Shown: positions 46,602 through 54,803 of the stretch, in pieces | How the letters are laid out: every line of letters starts with the position of its first letter | Position numbering within the stretch: the first letter of the stretch is position 1 | Origin: Carboxylicivirga sp964602515 | GTDB taxonomy: Bacteria > Bacteroidota > Bacteroidia > Bacteroidales > Marinilabiliaceae | Assembly (NCBI GenBank): GCA_964602515.1 | Contig: CAZRRJ010000008.1 | Location: 1 to 64,000, forward strand | DNA length: 64,000 nt | Direction of reading: 5' to 3' | Position numbers and translations under genes: made by a program | The notes under the pieces: generated by a model | The model's input: the letters and a program-made list of their open reading frames with translations, nothing else | What the model was told of the DNA's origin: nothing | Database searches by the model: none

Positions 46602-46874
46602 CTAGTTGATAGAATCACTTAATTCGCTACCAGCTTTAAATTTAACAACTTTTTTAGCAGAGATCTTAATCTCTTTACCTGTTTGTGGGTTTCTACCGGT
46701 ACGAGCACTCCTTTCGGATACACTGAAAGAACCAAATCCTACTAACGCAACACGACCACCGTCTTTTAATGCACTACCAGTTACTTTAATAAATGCGTCT
46801 AATGCTTTTTTTGCATCAGCTTTAGTCAATTCTGCTTCACCAGCAATTGCATCAATTAATTGAGCCTTGTTCAT
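46602..46874 (-). CDS. HU-family DNA-binding protein
   Basis: 90 residues, a full HU/IHF fold. The DNA-binding arm has GFGSFSVSERSARTGRNPQTG, with the conserved R-x-x-R-x-G-x-N-P-x-T-G pattern; the N-terminal helices are MNKAQLIDAIAGEAELTKADA. It is a nucleoid architectural protein. Expression is probably high: a consensus promoter and an AAGGAG ribosome site 6 nt before the ATG are both present, which is unusual in this genome. Confidence 0.96.
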   Translation of the reverse strand: MNKAQLIDAIAGEAELTKADAKKALDAFIKVTGSALKDGGRVALVGFGSFSVSERSARTGRNPQTGKEIKISAKKVVKFKAGSELSDSIN

Positions 46875-46926
46875 AATACTCCTTAATTTTAGGGTTACAA
46901 AAAATTAATTCTTAAACTTTCCTCCA

Positions 46927-46957
46927 CAAATATAGAGTATTTCTGGTGTTTACCAAA
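46927..46957 (-). promoter_or_regulatory. Consensus Bacteroidota promoter of the HU gene
   Basis: The minus strand reads TTTG (46954-46957), exactly 19 nt spacer, TATATTTG (46927-46934). This is the TTTG-N19-TAnnTTTG promoter without deviation. The leader is about 45 nt and holds AAGGAG. Confidence 0.8.
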
Positions 46958-47058
46958 TCTAAGGTGAAAAAAGTGATATTTTTTTTATATCTTTTATTTA
47001 TTTTATGGTTAAGAGGAGTATTTCTTTTCATCTTTTATTTTTTTTTGTCTTAAAAAGC

Positions 47059-47088
47059 TTTGGAAGCGTAAGAAAATATCTATATTTG
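47059..47088 (+). promoter_or_regulatory. Promoter of tRNA-Ser
   Basis: TTTG (47059-47062), 18-nt spacer, TATATTTG (47081-47088), then 24 nt to the tRNA. It is close to the Bacteroidota consensus. Confidence 0.7.
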
Positions 47089-47112
47089 CACCCGCATTTA
47101 AGATAATGTATT

Positions 47113-47197
47113 GGAGAGATGGCAGAGTGGTCGAATGCGGCGGTCTTGAAAACCGTTGTACCGCGAGGTACCGGGGGTTCGAATCCCTCTCTCTCCG
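47113..47197 (+). tRNA. tRNA-Ser(TGA)
   Basis: 85 nt with a long variable arm (TACCGCGAGGTA). Acceptor GGAGAGA pairs with TCTCTCC, discriminator G; anticodon TGA at 47147-47149; T arm GGGGGTTCGAATCCCTC. CCA is not encoded. Confidence 0.96.
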
Positions 47198-47233
47198 CAA
47201 GTCAGAATAGCCTTATTTTGGCAAAGACACAAT

Positions 47234-47270
47234 AAGTCCTACGATATTATTTCGTAGGACTTGTTTTTTA
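47234..47270 (+). terminator. Terminator of tRNA-Ser
   Basis: Perfect 11-bp stem AAGTCCTACGA/TCGTAGGACTT (47234-47244 with 47252-47262), then GTTTTTTA. Confidence 0.85.
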
Positions 47271-47384
47271 TATACTTGCCAGTTATCCTTTTCAAAAAGC
47301 CAAAAAAAAACGACATAGTTTTGTAACTAAATTGTGACCTTTAAATAAAATAGGTTACAAAATGGCATAAAAAATGAAGCCTTA

Positions 47385-47540
47385 ATGGGAAGCACATTTA
47401 AAGTCCTTTTAGCAATAAATAAAAACGCTCAAAAGAAAGGTGGATCTGCATCAATTGTGGCCAGAATTACCATTAATGGAAAAACATCACAGTTCAACTC
47501 CAAATATTGCAAGAGTTCTGAGTACAAAATTTTATATTGA
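47385..47540 (+). pseudogene. Tyrosine recombinase (integrase) stub, N-terminal arm-binding region only
   Basis: A 51-codon frame starting MGSTFKVLLAINKNAQKKGG and continuing SIVARITINGKTSQFNSKY, then a stop. This is the start of Bacteroidota phage/ICE integrases (MxSTFKVLFYLKKNxxKKNGxxPIxxRITVNGxxxQFSxK). The core-binding and catalytic domains are gone. It sits 187 nt downstream of a tRNA-Ser gene in the same direction, the classic arrangement for an element inserted at a tRNA 3' end, so it marks a former integration. Confidence 0.7.
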
Positions 47541-47573
47541 ACTCATGTTGTATAATCAGTACAACATGAGTTC
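47539..47573. repeat. Perfect 14-bp inverted repeat
   Basis: GAACTCATGTTGTA (47539-47552) and its exact complement TACAACATGAGTTC (47560-47573) flank 7 nt. It begins at the integrase-stub stop codon. No T tract follows, so a simple terminator is unlikely; an element end, operator or processing hairpin is possible. Confidence 0.7.
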
Positions 47574-47664
47574 GGTATGAAGGTGCTGTTGCAGAAAGTC
47601 ATAGTTTTACCAGTTTGTGATGGTATTCAATATGTAGAAATAGTTGTACTTATTTCACTTTATG

Positions 47665-50208
47665 TTAATTTCGAATAATCATTTTTAACATTGTTTTTCT
47701 GGAACGGTTATCAATATTTTTTATTGCTACTGCAAGTGCTTTTCTTGTTCCAACAAATATGGCCATTTTTTTTGCACGTGTTAAGGCTGTGTATATGAGG
47801 TTCTGATATAGCATATTAAAATGTTGCAACACTACTGGTATAATCACTACATCAAACTCACTACCTTGTGATTTATGAATTGTGATTGCATATGCCAGAT
47901 CAATATCAATGAGATCTTGCTTCTCATAATGGACTATACGTGCTCCTGCTTCTGTTGGAAAGGTTATTTCTAAACTTAAATCCTGTACATTTATGGCTGT
48001 AATATTTCCAATATCACCGTTAAACACGTCCAGATCATAATTATTACGACGTTGAATGACCCGATCGCCTAAACGAAGCTGTCGTCCTCCTATCTCCAGA
48101 AATGGTTTGGTAGTACTCGATGGGTTGTGGTTTTCCTGTATCAATTGGTTCAGATTTTTTGTTCCCATACTACCTACTGTCATTGGCGAAAGGATTTGCA
48201 CTTCTGTATTATTACCCAGTTTTTGTTTAATTGTTTTAGAATAAAGGCGTACCACGAGCTCTGAGGCAACAAAACCGTAATTTAAACTTGACCAAGGATG
48301 GATGCTTTTAATAATTCGTTTTAATGCATTGGCATGATTATCTGATTTCATTAAAGCATTGAGGTCGGCATGTATATACTCTTTAGGGATATTAAATATA
48401 AAGGAACGAATACCTTCGTTTCGTATTTTTTCTATTTCAGCTTCTGTTGTATTGTTTAAATAGAACTCATCTTCAAAAGTCACAGATTTATAGTTGTCCG
48501 CAATATTATCAGCTGTCTTTTCTCTTACAAAAGCAATGCCTTCTTGCTCAATTACATATTTCATTGTTTCTCTAATCTTCTTAATAAAGTGCATTTGATC
48601 TTTAGTTGCTTCTTCTGAGTCAAAAAACAAGCAGTCAATATTTTCTTCCCATACTTTAGGGTGATGGATAGGTGATTCTATTTCAGGAATTTGTTGTTGT
48701 ATTATTCTATGAGCGAAGTGTATAATATGACTTTCCCGAGATTGGCGAAATACCTTTTTCAGATGAAAACATGGTATTTTTCCGCTATCAATAAGATCTT
48801 TCAGAACATTACCTGCGCCAACAGAGGGTAATTGGTTAGGATCACCAATAAATAAGATTTGTGCTGTTATGGGAATTGCTTTTAGAAGTGATGCGGAAAT
48901 GGAAATATCCAACATAGAGCATTCATCAATAATAACGAAATCAGTTTCTAAAGGCTCATCTTGGTTTTTCTTAAACTGTCCGGTATGAGGTTGCCATACA
49001 AGAAGGCGATGAATGGTGAGTGCTTCATGGCCAATTACTTCAGTCATGCGTTGTGCTGCTCGTCCGGTAGGTGCAGCAAGTGTCACTCTCTTCTTCATGG
49101 CTAACAATAGCTTAACTAGGGTGCGGGTAGTAGTGGTTTTACCACATCCCGGACCACCAGTCAGAATAGAGAAAGGGTGGGAGCATGCGCCCAGTATCGA
49201 TCTGTGCTGTTCATCACTAAGTGGGAATTTCTGTTTTTCATTAAACCGCTTTAACCAATCTTTTATCCGTTGATTATCTGCCGGTACAGTTTTTTTTAGA
49301 AAAGATTTTATAATATTTGATGTGTGTAACTCATCGTAATAGAGGGATATTGAATAGTAGCATTTTATTTCTAAATTATTTTTAATTTTTACCCGTACTT
49401 TAAGCTCATCTTTTTGCTCCATAAGAGTAATCTCCTCAGATATCAGTTTGCCATAATCAGCATTTAATAGTTCCTTTATTTGCATTAAAATAGGTTCCAG
49501 CTCCAGATAACAGTGTCCCTGATCTCTGCTGGCTGCCAATACATGAGTAATGGCAGCTCGTATACGTTGCGGACTGTCTTTTCTCAGACCAATACTCAGT
49601 GCTATCTTGTCTGCAGAGAAGAAGCCTATTCCATAAATATCTTTTGATAGTTGGTATGGATTAGCTTGTACAATTTTAATTGCATCATTTCCGTAAGTTT
49701 TGAATATTTTGACAGCAAACAAGGTACTAACACCATACTCCTGAAGAAATAACATTACATTACGTATTTCTCGGTGTTCCATATACGATGAGGTTATGGT
49801 TTCCAGTTTAGCTTTGGCAATTCCATCTACCTCTATTAATCGCTCAATCTGATTTTCAAATACCTCTAAAGTATCTTTGCCAAAATATTTTACAATCCGT
49901 TTGGCGATTTTTGGTCCAACACCACTTATAAGTCCTGATCCCAAATATTTTTCTAATGCAGCGCTTGTTGCGGGTTTAACTTCTGTAATAGCAGTAGCTT
50001 TAAACTGTTCTCCATATTTAGCATGATTCACCCATTCGCCGGTAAACTCCATGGTGGCACCAGCAAACACAGTTGCTTGATGGAGGGTGACTGTCTTAAG
50101 TTCATGAGGTTTATCAACCGGGCTTACTTTTATTACAGTCCAACCAGTTTCCGGACTATGAAACGTAACACGTTGTACGATACCTGTAAAATTATCCATT
50201 GTTGACAA
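47665..50208 (-). CDS. recD2: RecD2-like DNA helicase (SF1B) with internal insertion
   Basis: 847 residues. The N-terminal region (~1-330) has the OB and helix-hairpin-helix parts of RecD2 (SGLISGVGPKIAKRIVKYFG near 91-110). The motor has Walker A GGPGCGKT (351-358), APTGRAAQRM, Walker B IIDEC (427-430) with GDPNQLPSVGAG, QILSPM near 671 and AITIHKSQGSEFD near the end. It is a 5'-3' DNA helicase in repair or recombination. RecD2 proteins are usually ~720-750 residues; about 100 extra residues (~540-645) lie between FFDSEEAT and the second RecA half. Confidence 0.92.
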   Translation of the reverse strand: MSTMDNFTGIVQRVTFHSPETGWTVIKVSPVDKPHELKTVTLHQATVFAGATMEFTGEWVNHAKYGEQFKATAITEVKPATSAALEKYLGSGLISGVGPKIAKRIVKYFGKDTLEVFENQIERLIEVDGIAKAKLETITSSYMEHREIRNVMLFLQEYGVSTLFAVKIFKTYGNDAIKIVQANPYQLSKDIYGIGFFSADKIALSIGLRKDSPQRIRAAITHVLAASRDQGHCYLELEPILMQIKELLNADYGKLISEEITLMEQKDELKVRVKIKNNLEIKCYYSISLYYDELHTSNIIKSFLKKTVPADNQRIKDWLKRFNEKQKFPLSDEQHRSILGACSHPFSILTGGPGCGKTTTTRTLVKLLLAMKKRVTLAAPTGRAAQRMTEVIGHEALTIHRLLVWQPHTGQFKKNQDEPLETDFVIIDECSMLDISISASLLKAIPITAQILFIGDPNQLPSVGAGNVLKDLIDSGKIPCFHLKKVFRQSRESHIIHFAHRIIQQQIPEIESPIHHPKVWEENIDCLFFDSEEATKDQMHFIKKIRETMKYVIEQEGIAFVREKTADNIADNYKSVTFEDEFYLNNTTEAEIEKIRNEGIRSFIFNIPKEYIHADLNALMKSDNHANALKRIIKSIHPWSSLNYGFVASELVVRLYSKTIKQKLGNNTEVQILSPMTVGSMGTKNLNQLIQENHNPSSTTKPFLEIGGRQLRLGDRVIQRRNNYDLDVFNGDIGNITAINVQDLSLEITFPTEAGARIVHYEKQDLIDIDLAYAITIHKSQGSEFDVVIIPVVLQHFNMLYQNLIYTALTRAKKMAIFVGTRKALAVAIKNIDNRSRKTMLKMIIRN

Positions 50209-50581
50209 AAAAGCAATTTTATCGATTAAATAAAAATCATATGCTGAATTTCTACAATCTTATGCAGAAATACCGGGTACATCAAATGTATTAGGGTAAA
50301 TTTATGCTTAAAACAAGTCAATTTACAGAAAAGCCTTGCTTACGCCATCTTAGCACCTAAAAATTCTTCTTAAAGCCCGATTATGAAGAATACTTATTAC
50401 AAATATAACATGACTATAACTTTCTGTGACTGTAATTTTATGTCAAACCTAGGTTGGTCGTTTTTTGCTCTTATTTTATACTCAGAATAATGTATGAAAC
50501 AAAAGCATTGGAGGAGGTTTATACTATTATTTCAACAAGTCGTAAAGCAAAGTGTTGTATAAGAACTCTGTTCTTTGAAGT
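50209..50581. other. Intergenic region before the M16 remnant
   Basis: About 370 bp, AT-rich, between the RecD2 start and the M16 remnant. It may hold more of the decayed peptidase, but no block could be assigned. The RecD2 promoter should lie here. Confidence 0.3.
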
Positions 50582-50970
50582 ATGATTAAAAACTACCTCA
50601 ATAATATGGATTTTGAGCGTATTCAGGATTTTTATAAGGAACACTTTTCTTAATGTAGCCGAACTTCACCTTTTTTATCTAGGTGATATAGATACTGAAA
50701 TGCTCAAGCCTTTTTTCAAAGCATATAGGCTCGATAAATAGTAATGACATCAAGAAAGAGTGGGGTACATAGTAGAAGAGGCTAAATACTCGTGTAAAAC
50801 TATTATATATCATATTTATACTTAAATTATTCCTCTAGCTGTCCCACATTGAAAACATAAAGGAGCAAGAGGGCAGTACTTATGGCATGGGCGTTATATC
50901 AGAAGTATTACGTATTTTCAGATGAGATTAAGGTTGATATATTTAACCTGAGGAAAACAGACAGATCTGC
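50582..50970 (+). pseudogene. Decayed M16 (pitrilysin/PqqL-type) peptidase gene, C-terminal part
   Basis: The plus strand reads MIKNYLNNMDFERIQDFYKE then HF, a frameshift, NVAELHLFYLGDIDTEMLKP and a stop at 50739. Further on, in another frame, IENIKEQEGSTYGMGVISEV runs to a stop at 50923. M16 peptidases have the same order: L-x-x-I-x-x-FYKERF-x-x-AxDFTFxFVGNxD-x-x-x-LKP, then NIREKxGGTYGxxV. The zinc-binding N-terminal half is not visible. Two helicase genes flank it. Confidence 0.6.
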
Positions 50971-51023
50971 TCTTAATTAAAATTTTTGCTATATTATCAA
51001 TTGTATACCAAAATGTTTTGCCA

Positions 51024-52448
51024 TTAGTCTTTAAAAAACTCATTTTTAAAGTTAACAAGATATACACGTTCAGTTGCACGGGTTAAGGCAGTATATAACC
51101 ATCTAAAATACGCCGTTCCTAAATGTTCTTCAGATATATAGCCTTGATCTATAAAAACAGCTTTCCACTGCCCTCCCTGTGATTTATGACAAGTCATTGC
51201 ATAAGCATACTTTACCTGTAAAGCGTTATAAAAAGGGTTCTCCTTAACCTGTTCGTATTGTTTACGTCTTGATTTTTCATCTTGGTAATCTTCCATTACC
51301 TTGTTGAAGAAAGCTTCTTGCTCATCTTTTGAAAAACCTGCTGTATCGGTATGCAAAGCATTCAGAAGAATTTTTACATCTACCTCCAGGTGTTCATAAT
51401 CTGTAAAACGAAGCGTTACATTGGCAAAACGACGATCATATAATTCTTCGTAACCATTAATACGCATTACTTCTGCAATTTCACCATTAGCAATAAAATC
51501 TGCTTCTTTATTATCTTTTAGCCAATGGTAATTATTCTTCATTATTAATAAATGATCGTTTACAGTCAACTCTTCTTCCCGGTATAAAATACTATTGCGA
51601 ATACCTTGGTTAAAAAGGTTAGCCCTTTTATTAGAGCGACATACAACTATTGTTTCGTTTAGCCCATAATTCTCTTGACACCAATTAAGTTCATCAATAA
51701 GCTCTTCGCCTGTTATGCGCTTGAAGTCGGTGTAGGCAGTTGTTTCTAACAGGGGATATGTTGTATCAACCAGGCCTTCTTCAAGCATCAAACGTAATTT
51801 TGTTGCATTATATAATATGCCACTGCTCTTCTCCTGACGTACCACATCATTAAGAAAATAATCCTGAACTTGCATACCTAAACTTTCAAGGTATAGCTTA
51901 TTCAGAGCCGGACTTTCATCAAAACCGACAGGAGGCAACTGTGCCACATCACCTATAATGATTAACTTACAACAGTCATGACTAAATACGAAGCTTAATA
52001 AATCCTCAAGCAAACGTCCACTTCCAAACATAGAATAATCCAAACTATTGTTTGATATCATTGATGCTTCATCAACTATAAAAACAGCATCCTTTGCTTT
52101 GTTATAATTCAAATTAAAAGCTTCAAAATCGTTATTGGATGATTGTCGTCGGTAAATTTGTTTATGGATGGTATAGGCTGGTTTTTGGGTATAGTAACTT
52201 AATACCTTTGCAGCACGTCCTGTTGGAGCCATTAACTGACATGGAATTTTTAATTCCTGCAAGACATCAGTAAAAGCTTTCATTAAAGATGTTTTTCCTG
52301 TTCCAGCATATCCTTTAATTAAACATATTGCCGGAGATTCTTCTGATATCATAAAATGACCAAGGCCATCAATCAAATCTTGTTGTGATTTGGTTGGTTC
52401 AAAGCCAAAATTGTTACGAATTAACGTTGATATATGATTATTTAGCAT
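51024..52448 (-). CDS. RecD/Pif1-like SF1 helicase (AAA_30 plus UvrD_C_2)
   Basis: 474 residues, without the N-terminal domains of RecD2. Walker A is GYAGTGKT (~45-52), followed by MAPTGRAAKVLS, Walker B IVDEASMI and GDVAQLPPVGFDE. The C-terminal motor half ends YAYAMTCHKSQGGQWKAV and YTALTRATERVYLV. This is a common Bacteroidota housekeeping helicase of unknown precise role in DNA metabolism. It lies close to, and on the same strand as, the RecD2-like gene, with a decayed peptidase between them. Confidence 0.9.
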   Translation of the reverse strand: MLNNHISTLIRNNFGFEPTKSQQDLIDGLGHFMISEESPAICLIKGYAGTGKTSLMKAFTDVLQELKIPCQLMAPTGRAAKVLSYYTQKPAYTIHKQIYRRQSSNNDFEAFNLNYNKAKDAVFIVDEASMISNNSLDYSMFGSGRLLEDLLSFVFSHDCCKLIIIGDVAQLPPVGFDESPALNKLYLESLGMQVQDYFLNDVVRQEKSSGILYNATKLRLMLEEGLVDTTYPLLETTAYTDFKRITGEELIDELNWCQENYGLNETIVVCRSNKRANLFNQGIRNSILYREEELTVNDHLLIMKNNYHWLKDNKEADFIANGEIAEVMRINGYEELYDRRFANVTLRFTDYEHLEVDVKILLNALHTDTAGFSKDEQEAFFNKVMEDYQDEKSRRKQYEQVKENPFYNALQVKYAYAMTCHKSQGGQWKAVFIDQGYISEEHLGTAYFRWLYTALTRATERVYLVNFKNEFFKD

Positions 52449-52497
52449 TTTTAATGTAGATAAAAGCTATTTGAAATTCAAAATTTGATTTTTTTTT

Positions 52498-52505
52498 TAA
52501 ATTTG
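52498..52505 (+). promoter_or_regulatory. Candidate -7 element of the 52.5-54.6 kb operon
   Basis: TAAATTTG matches TAnnTTTG and lies 33 nt before the ATG at 52539. It falls inside the longer possible reading frame beginning at 52485, which argues against that earlier start. Confidence 0.55.
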
Positions 52506-52538
52506 TGCATTCAAACTAAAAACAAAAATCCGAAGATA

Positions 52539-53171
52539 ATGAAAACAGTTATTCAGATTGTCCTTGTTATTGCAATAATCGCTTTAGGCTATTTGTGTGT
52601 TGAAAGTATTAATAAACCTATTCGTTTTCAAGAGCAGCATGCTCTTAGAAAAGAAGCTAATGTTGAAAGGCTAGAGTTGACTAGGGATGCTCAGGTAGCA
52701 TATAAGTCTGTTTATAACAAATATACAGGTGACTTTGATTCATTAATTAGCTTTATCCTGAATGATTCTCTTCCATTGGTTAAGAAAGAAGGTAGTATAA
52801 CCGATAGTATGAGGGCTGAAGGTATGACCGAAATTAAAGCCTTAGCATTGGGTATTATTAGTCGTGATACTATTCGTGTAAGTGTAAAAGACTCTTTATT
52901 TCCAGAGAATTACCCAATTGATTCGTTGAAGTTTATTCCTTATGTAGCAGATGGAGCAACTTACGAGTTAGGTTCTGGTGTTGTTGTTACCGGATCTGGA
53001 GTTAAAGTGCAGGTGTTTGAAGCAAAAGTTCATAATAACGTGTACCTAAGTGGACTGGAGGCTCAGGAAATTATTAACCTTACTGATAAGACTGAGAAGT
53101 TGGAAAGATACCCTGGTCTTAAGGTAGGTTCGTTAGAGACGGCTAACAATAATGCTGGTAACTGGGAATAG
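52539..53171 (+). CDS. Membrane-anchored protein of unknown function
   Basis: 210 residues from the ATG at 52539; a start at 52485 would precede the likely promoter. It opens with one hydrophobic segment (TVIQIVLVIAIIALGYLCVE), then a charged region (RFQEQHALRKEANVERLELT) and a beta-rich C-terminal half ending in an Asn-rich tail. It resembles conserved Bacteroidota proteins encoded just before DUF3822 and rsmD. No enzymatic motif was seen. It is translated 4 nt upstream of the DUF3822 start, so they form one operon. Confidence 0.7.
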   Translation: MKTVIQIVLVIAIIALGYLCVESINKPIRFQEQHALRKEANVERLELTRDAQVAYKSVYNKYTGDFDSLISFILNDSLPLVKKEGSITDSMRAEGMTEIKALALGIISRDTIRVSVKDSLFPENYPIDSLKFIPYVADGATYELGSGVVVTGSGVKVQVFEAKVHNNVYLSGLEAQEIINLTDKTEKLERYPGLKVGSLETANNNAGNWE

Positions 53172-53175
53172 TTTT

Positions 53176-54030
53176 ATGACCAAGACATACGTTGTTGATC
53201 CGTCTTTTGACACAAATATTACAACATCATACTTTTTGTCCATCCGATCTTCTACGGGTGGACTTTCTTTTTGTGTACTAGATCCGATAATTAATACATA
53301 TATAGCTTTTGCTCATATTCCTTTTGTTGATAAAAGTACTGGTAGTATTAAAACGCAAGAGGTACTATTAACAGAGGAACTTCTTCAGATGCCTTATAAA
53401 AAAGTATTTTTTCTTTACGAATCACCCAAGGCAACACTTATTCCAACAGCTCTATATGACTCCAGTAGACATCGAGAACTTTATGATCTTAATCATTCTG
53501 CAGAAGTTGAGGAAACAGAATTAATAGCAAAAAAAATTAGGATGGCTGATGCCTGGAATTTATTTAGTATTCCACGCTTTATGTATCACCTGGTTAAAAC
53601 ACAATTCGATTCAATATCATTCTTCCAGCAATATTCTTCATTTATCGAATCTTGTCTCTTATCAAGTCAGAATAAACGGGAAAAAGATGTAATGCATATT
53701 GGAGTTCATGATCATTTTTTTGACTTGGTTGTTCTTAGTTCACGAAAAATGAGGCTCTGCAATTCATATGCCTATAATAATGTTAATGACTTTATCTATT
53801 TCATCCTGTTTGCATTTGAACAACTCAAACTTTCTGCTGAAACAACAAGTGTTCATGTTTATGGTTTGTACGATAGGCAAAGTCCATTATATAGAGGGCT
53901 GAAAAACTACTTGAGACAAACACAAATTGCATCAGTAACACCTCACTTTAAATTTAGTAGTAGTATGCGCATAAAAGAAAGTGATAAACTGCTGTTCCAT
54001 AATTTATTTAATCTAGCTATATGCGTATAA
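53176..54030 (+). CDS. DUF3822 family protein
   Basis: 284 residues from the ATG at 53176 (MTKTYVVDPSFD), 4 nt after the preceding stop; an upstream ATG at 53152 would overlap that gene. Family signs include LSIRSSTGGLSFCVLD near 20, HIGVHDHFFDLVVL, then FAFEQLKLSAETTSVHVYG. The fold is related to actin-like/ASKHA ATPases, but the function is unknown. In Bacteroidota it nearly always precedes rsmD, as here, where the two genes overlap by 10 nt. Confidence 0.85.
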   Translation: MTKTYVVDPSFDTNITTSYFLSIRSSTGGLSFCVLDPIINTYIAFAHIPFVDKSTGSIKTQEVLLTEELLQMPYKKVFFLYESPKATLIPTALYDSSRHRELYDLNHSAEVEETELIAKKIRMADAWNLFSIPRFMYHLVKTQFDSISFFQQYSSFIESCLLSSQNKREKDVMHIGVHDHFFDLVVLSSRKMRLCNSYAYNNVNDFIYFILFAFEQLKLSAETTSVHVYGLYDRQSPLYRGLKNYLRQTQIASVTPHFKFSSSMRIKESDKLLFHNLFNLAICV

Positions 54031-54560
54031 TTAGTGGTGCATTAAAAGGACGTCGGTTTTCTCCACCGAAAAGCTTTTCTGCCCGTCCTACAACAGATAT
54101 AGCAAAAGAGAGTTTATTTAATGTACTTAATAACCGTATTGATTTTGAGGAGCAGTGTGTTCTTGATCTCTTTGCAGGTACAGGTAGTATCTCTTATGAA
54201 TTTGCCTCCAGAGGATGTGAAGATATTACAGCAGTTGAGCTTAATTATAAGCATTTTAGATTTATTAAGTCAATGCTTAAAGATCTTAATTTAGAAAAAG
54301 AAATCAGCTTAATTAGAGCTGATGTATTTAAATATCTTGAGAAATGTGGCTTAACTTATAGCTTGGTTTTTGCTGATCCTCCATTCGATCTCAAAAATTT
54401 TGATTCGATTCCTGATCTATTCTTCGAACAAAACCTTTTAAAAGAGGATGGGCTGTTTATACTTGAGCATTCAGATAAGAAGAATTTTGAAGAGCATCCT
54501 AACTATCAGGAAGTAAAGAAATACGGGAAAGTACATTTTTCTTTTTTTAGGAAAGTATAA
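54021..54560 (+). CDS. rsmD: 16S rRNA (guanine(966)-N(2))-methyltransferase
   Basis: 179 residues, normal length. It opens MRIISGALKGRRF, typical of RsmD. The SAM-binding motif I is VLDLFAGTGSISYE (~47-60) and the catalytic motif is LVFADPPFDL (~116-125), the DPPF form of NPPY. It methylates G966 of 16S rRNA in the 30S subunit. Overlap with the DUF3822 gene indicates translational coupling. Confidence 0.94.
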   Translation: MRIISGALKGRRFSPPKSFSARPTTDIAKESLFNVLNNRIDFEEQCVLDLFAGTGSISYEFASRGCEDITAVELNYKHFRFIKSMLKDLNLEKEISLIRADVFKYLEKCGLTYSLVFADPPFDLKNFDSIPDLFFEQNLLKEDGLFILEHSDKKNFEEHPNYQEVKKYGKVHFSFFRKV

Positions 54561-54741
54561 ATGCAGGTTATTACTTCTTTTAATATTCTTGTAGAAATAT
54601 TTTACCCCTGATAGATAAAAACTTATACTATTTTTGGTGCTGTTTCTATAATCCATTTAAAGAATTACTACTTGTTATAGTCACTATTTTTATTCATAAT
54701 ATACAGATTATTTAGCTGTTAATTGTCTGGCTTGTAACGTA

Positions 54742-54773
54742 AAAGAGCTTATGATTGATTCCATAAGCTCTTT
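54742..54773 (-). terminator. Terminator between rsmD and the hexosaminidase gene
   Basis: AAAGAGCTTATG (54742-54753) pairs perfectly with CATAAGCTCTTT (54762-54773) around an 8-nt loop. The T run is stronger on the minus strand, so it mainly serves the hexosaminidase gene. Confidence 0.7.
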
Positions 54774-54803
54774 CTAATGCAAGTGTTTTTCTATTTTAGT
54801 TTT

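Noticed and set aside
47009..47200. 63-codon minus-strand frame reading MRRERDSNPRYLAVQRFSR
   Set aside because: This is the well-known false protein produced by translating the complement of a tRNA-Ser gene.
52485..52538. Earlier ATG for the membrane-anchored protein before DUF3822
   Set aside because: It would place a TAnnTTTG promoter element inside the coding region, and the added residues do not look like a signal sequence.
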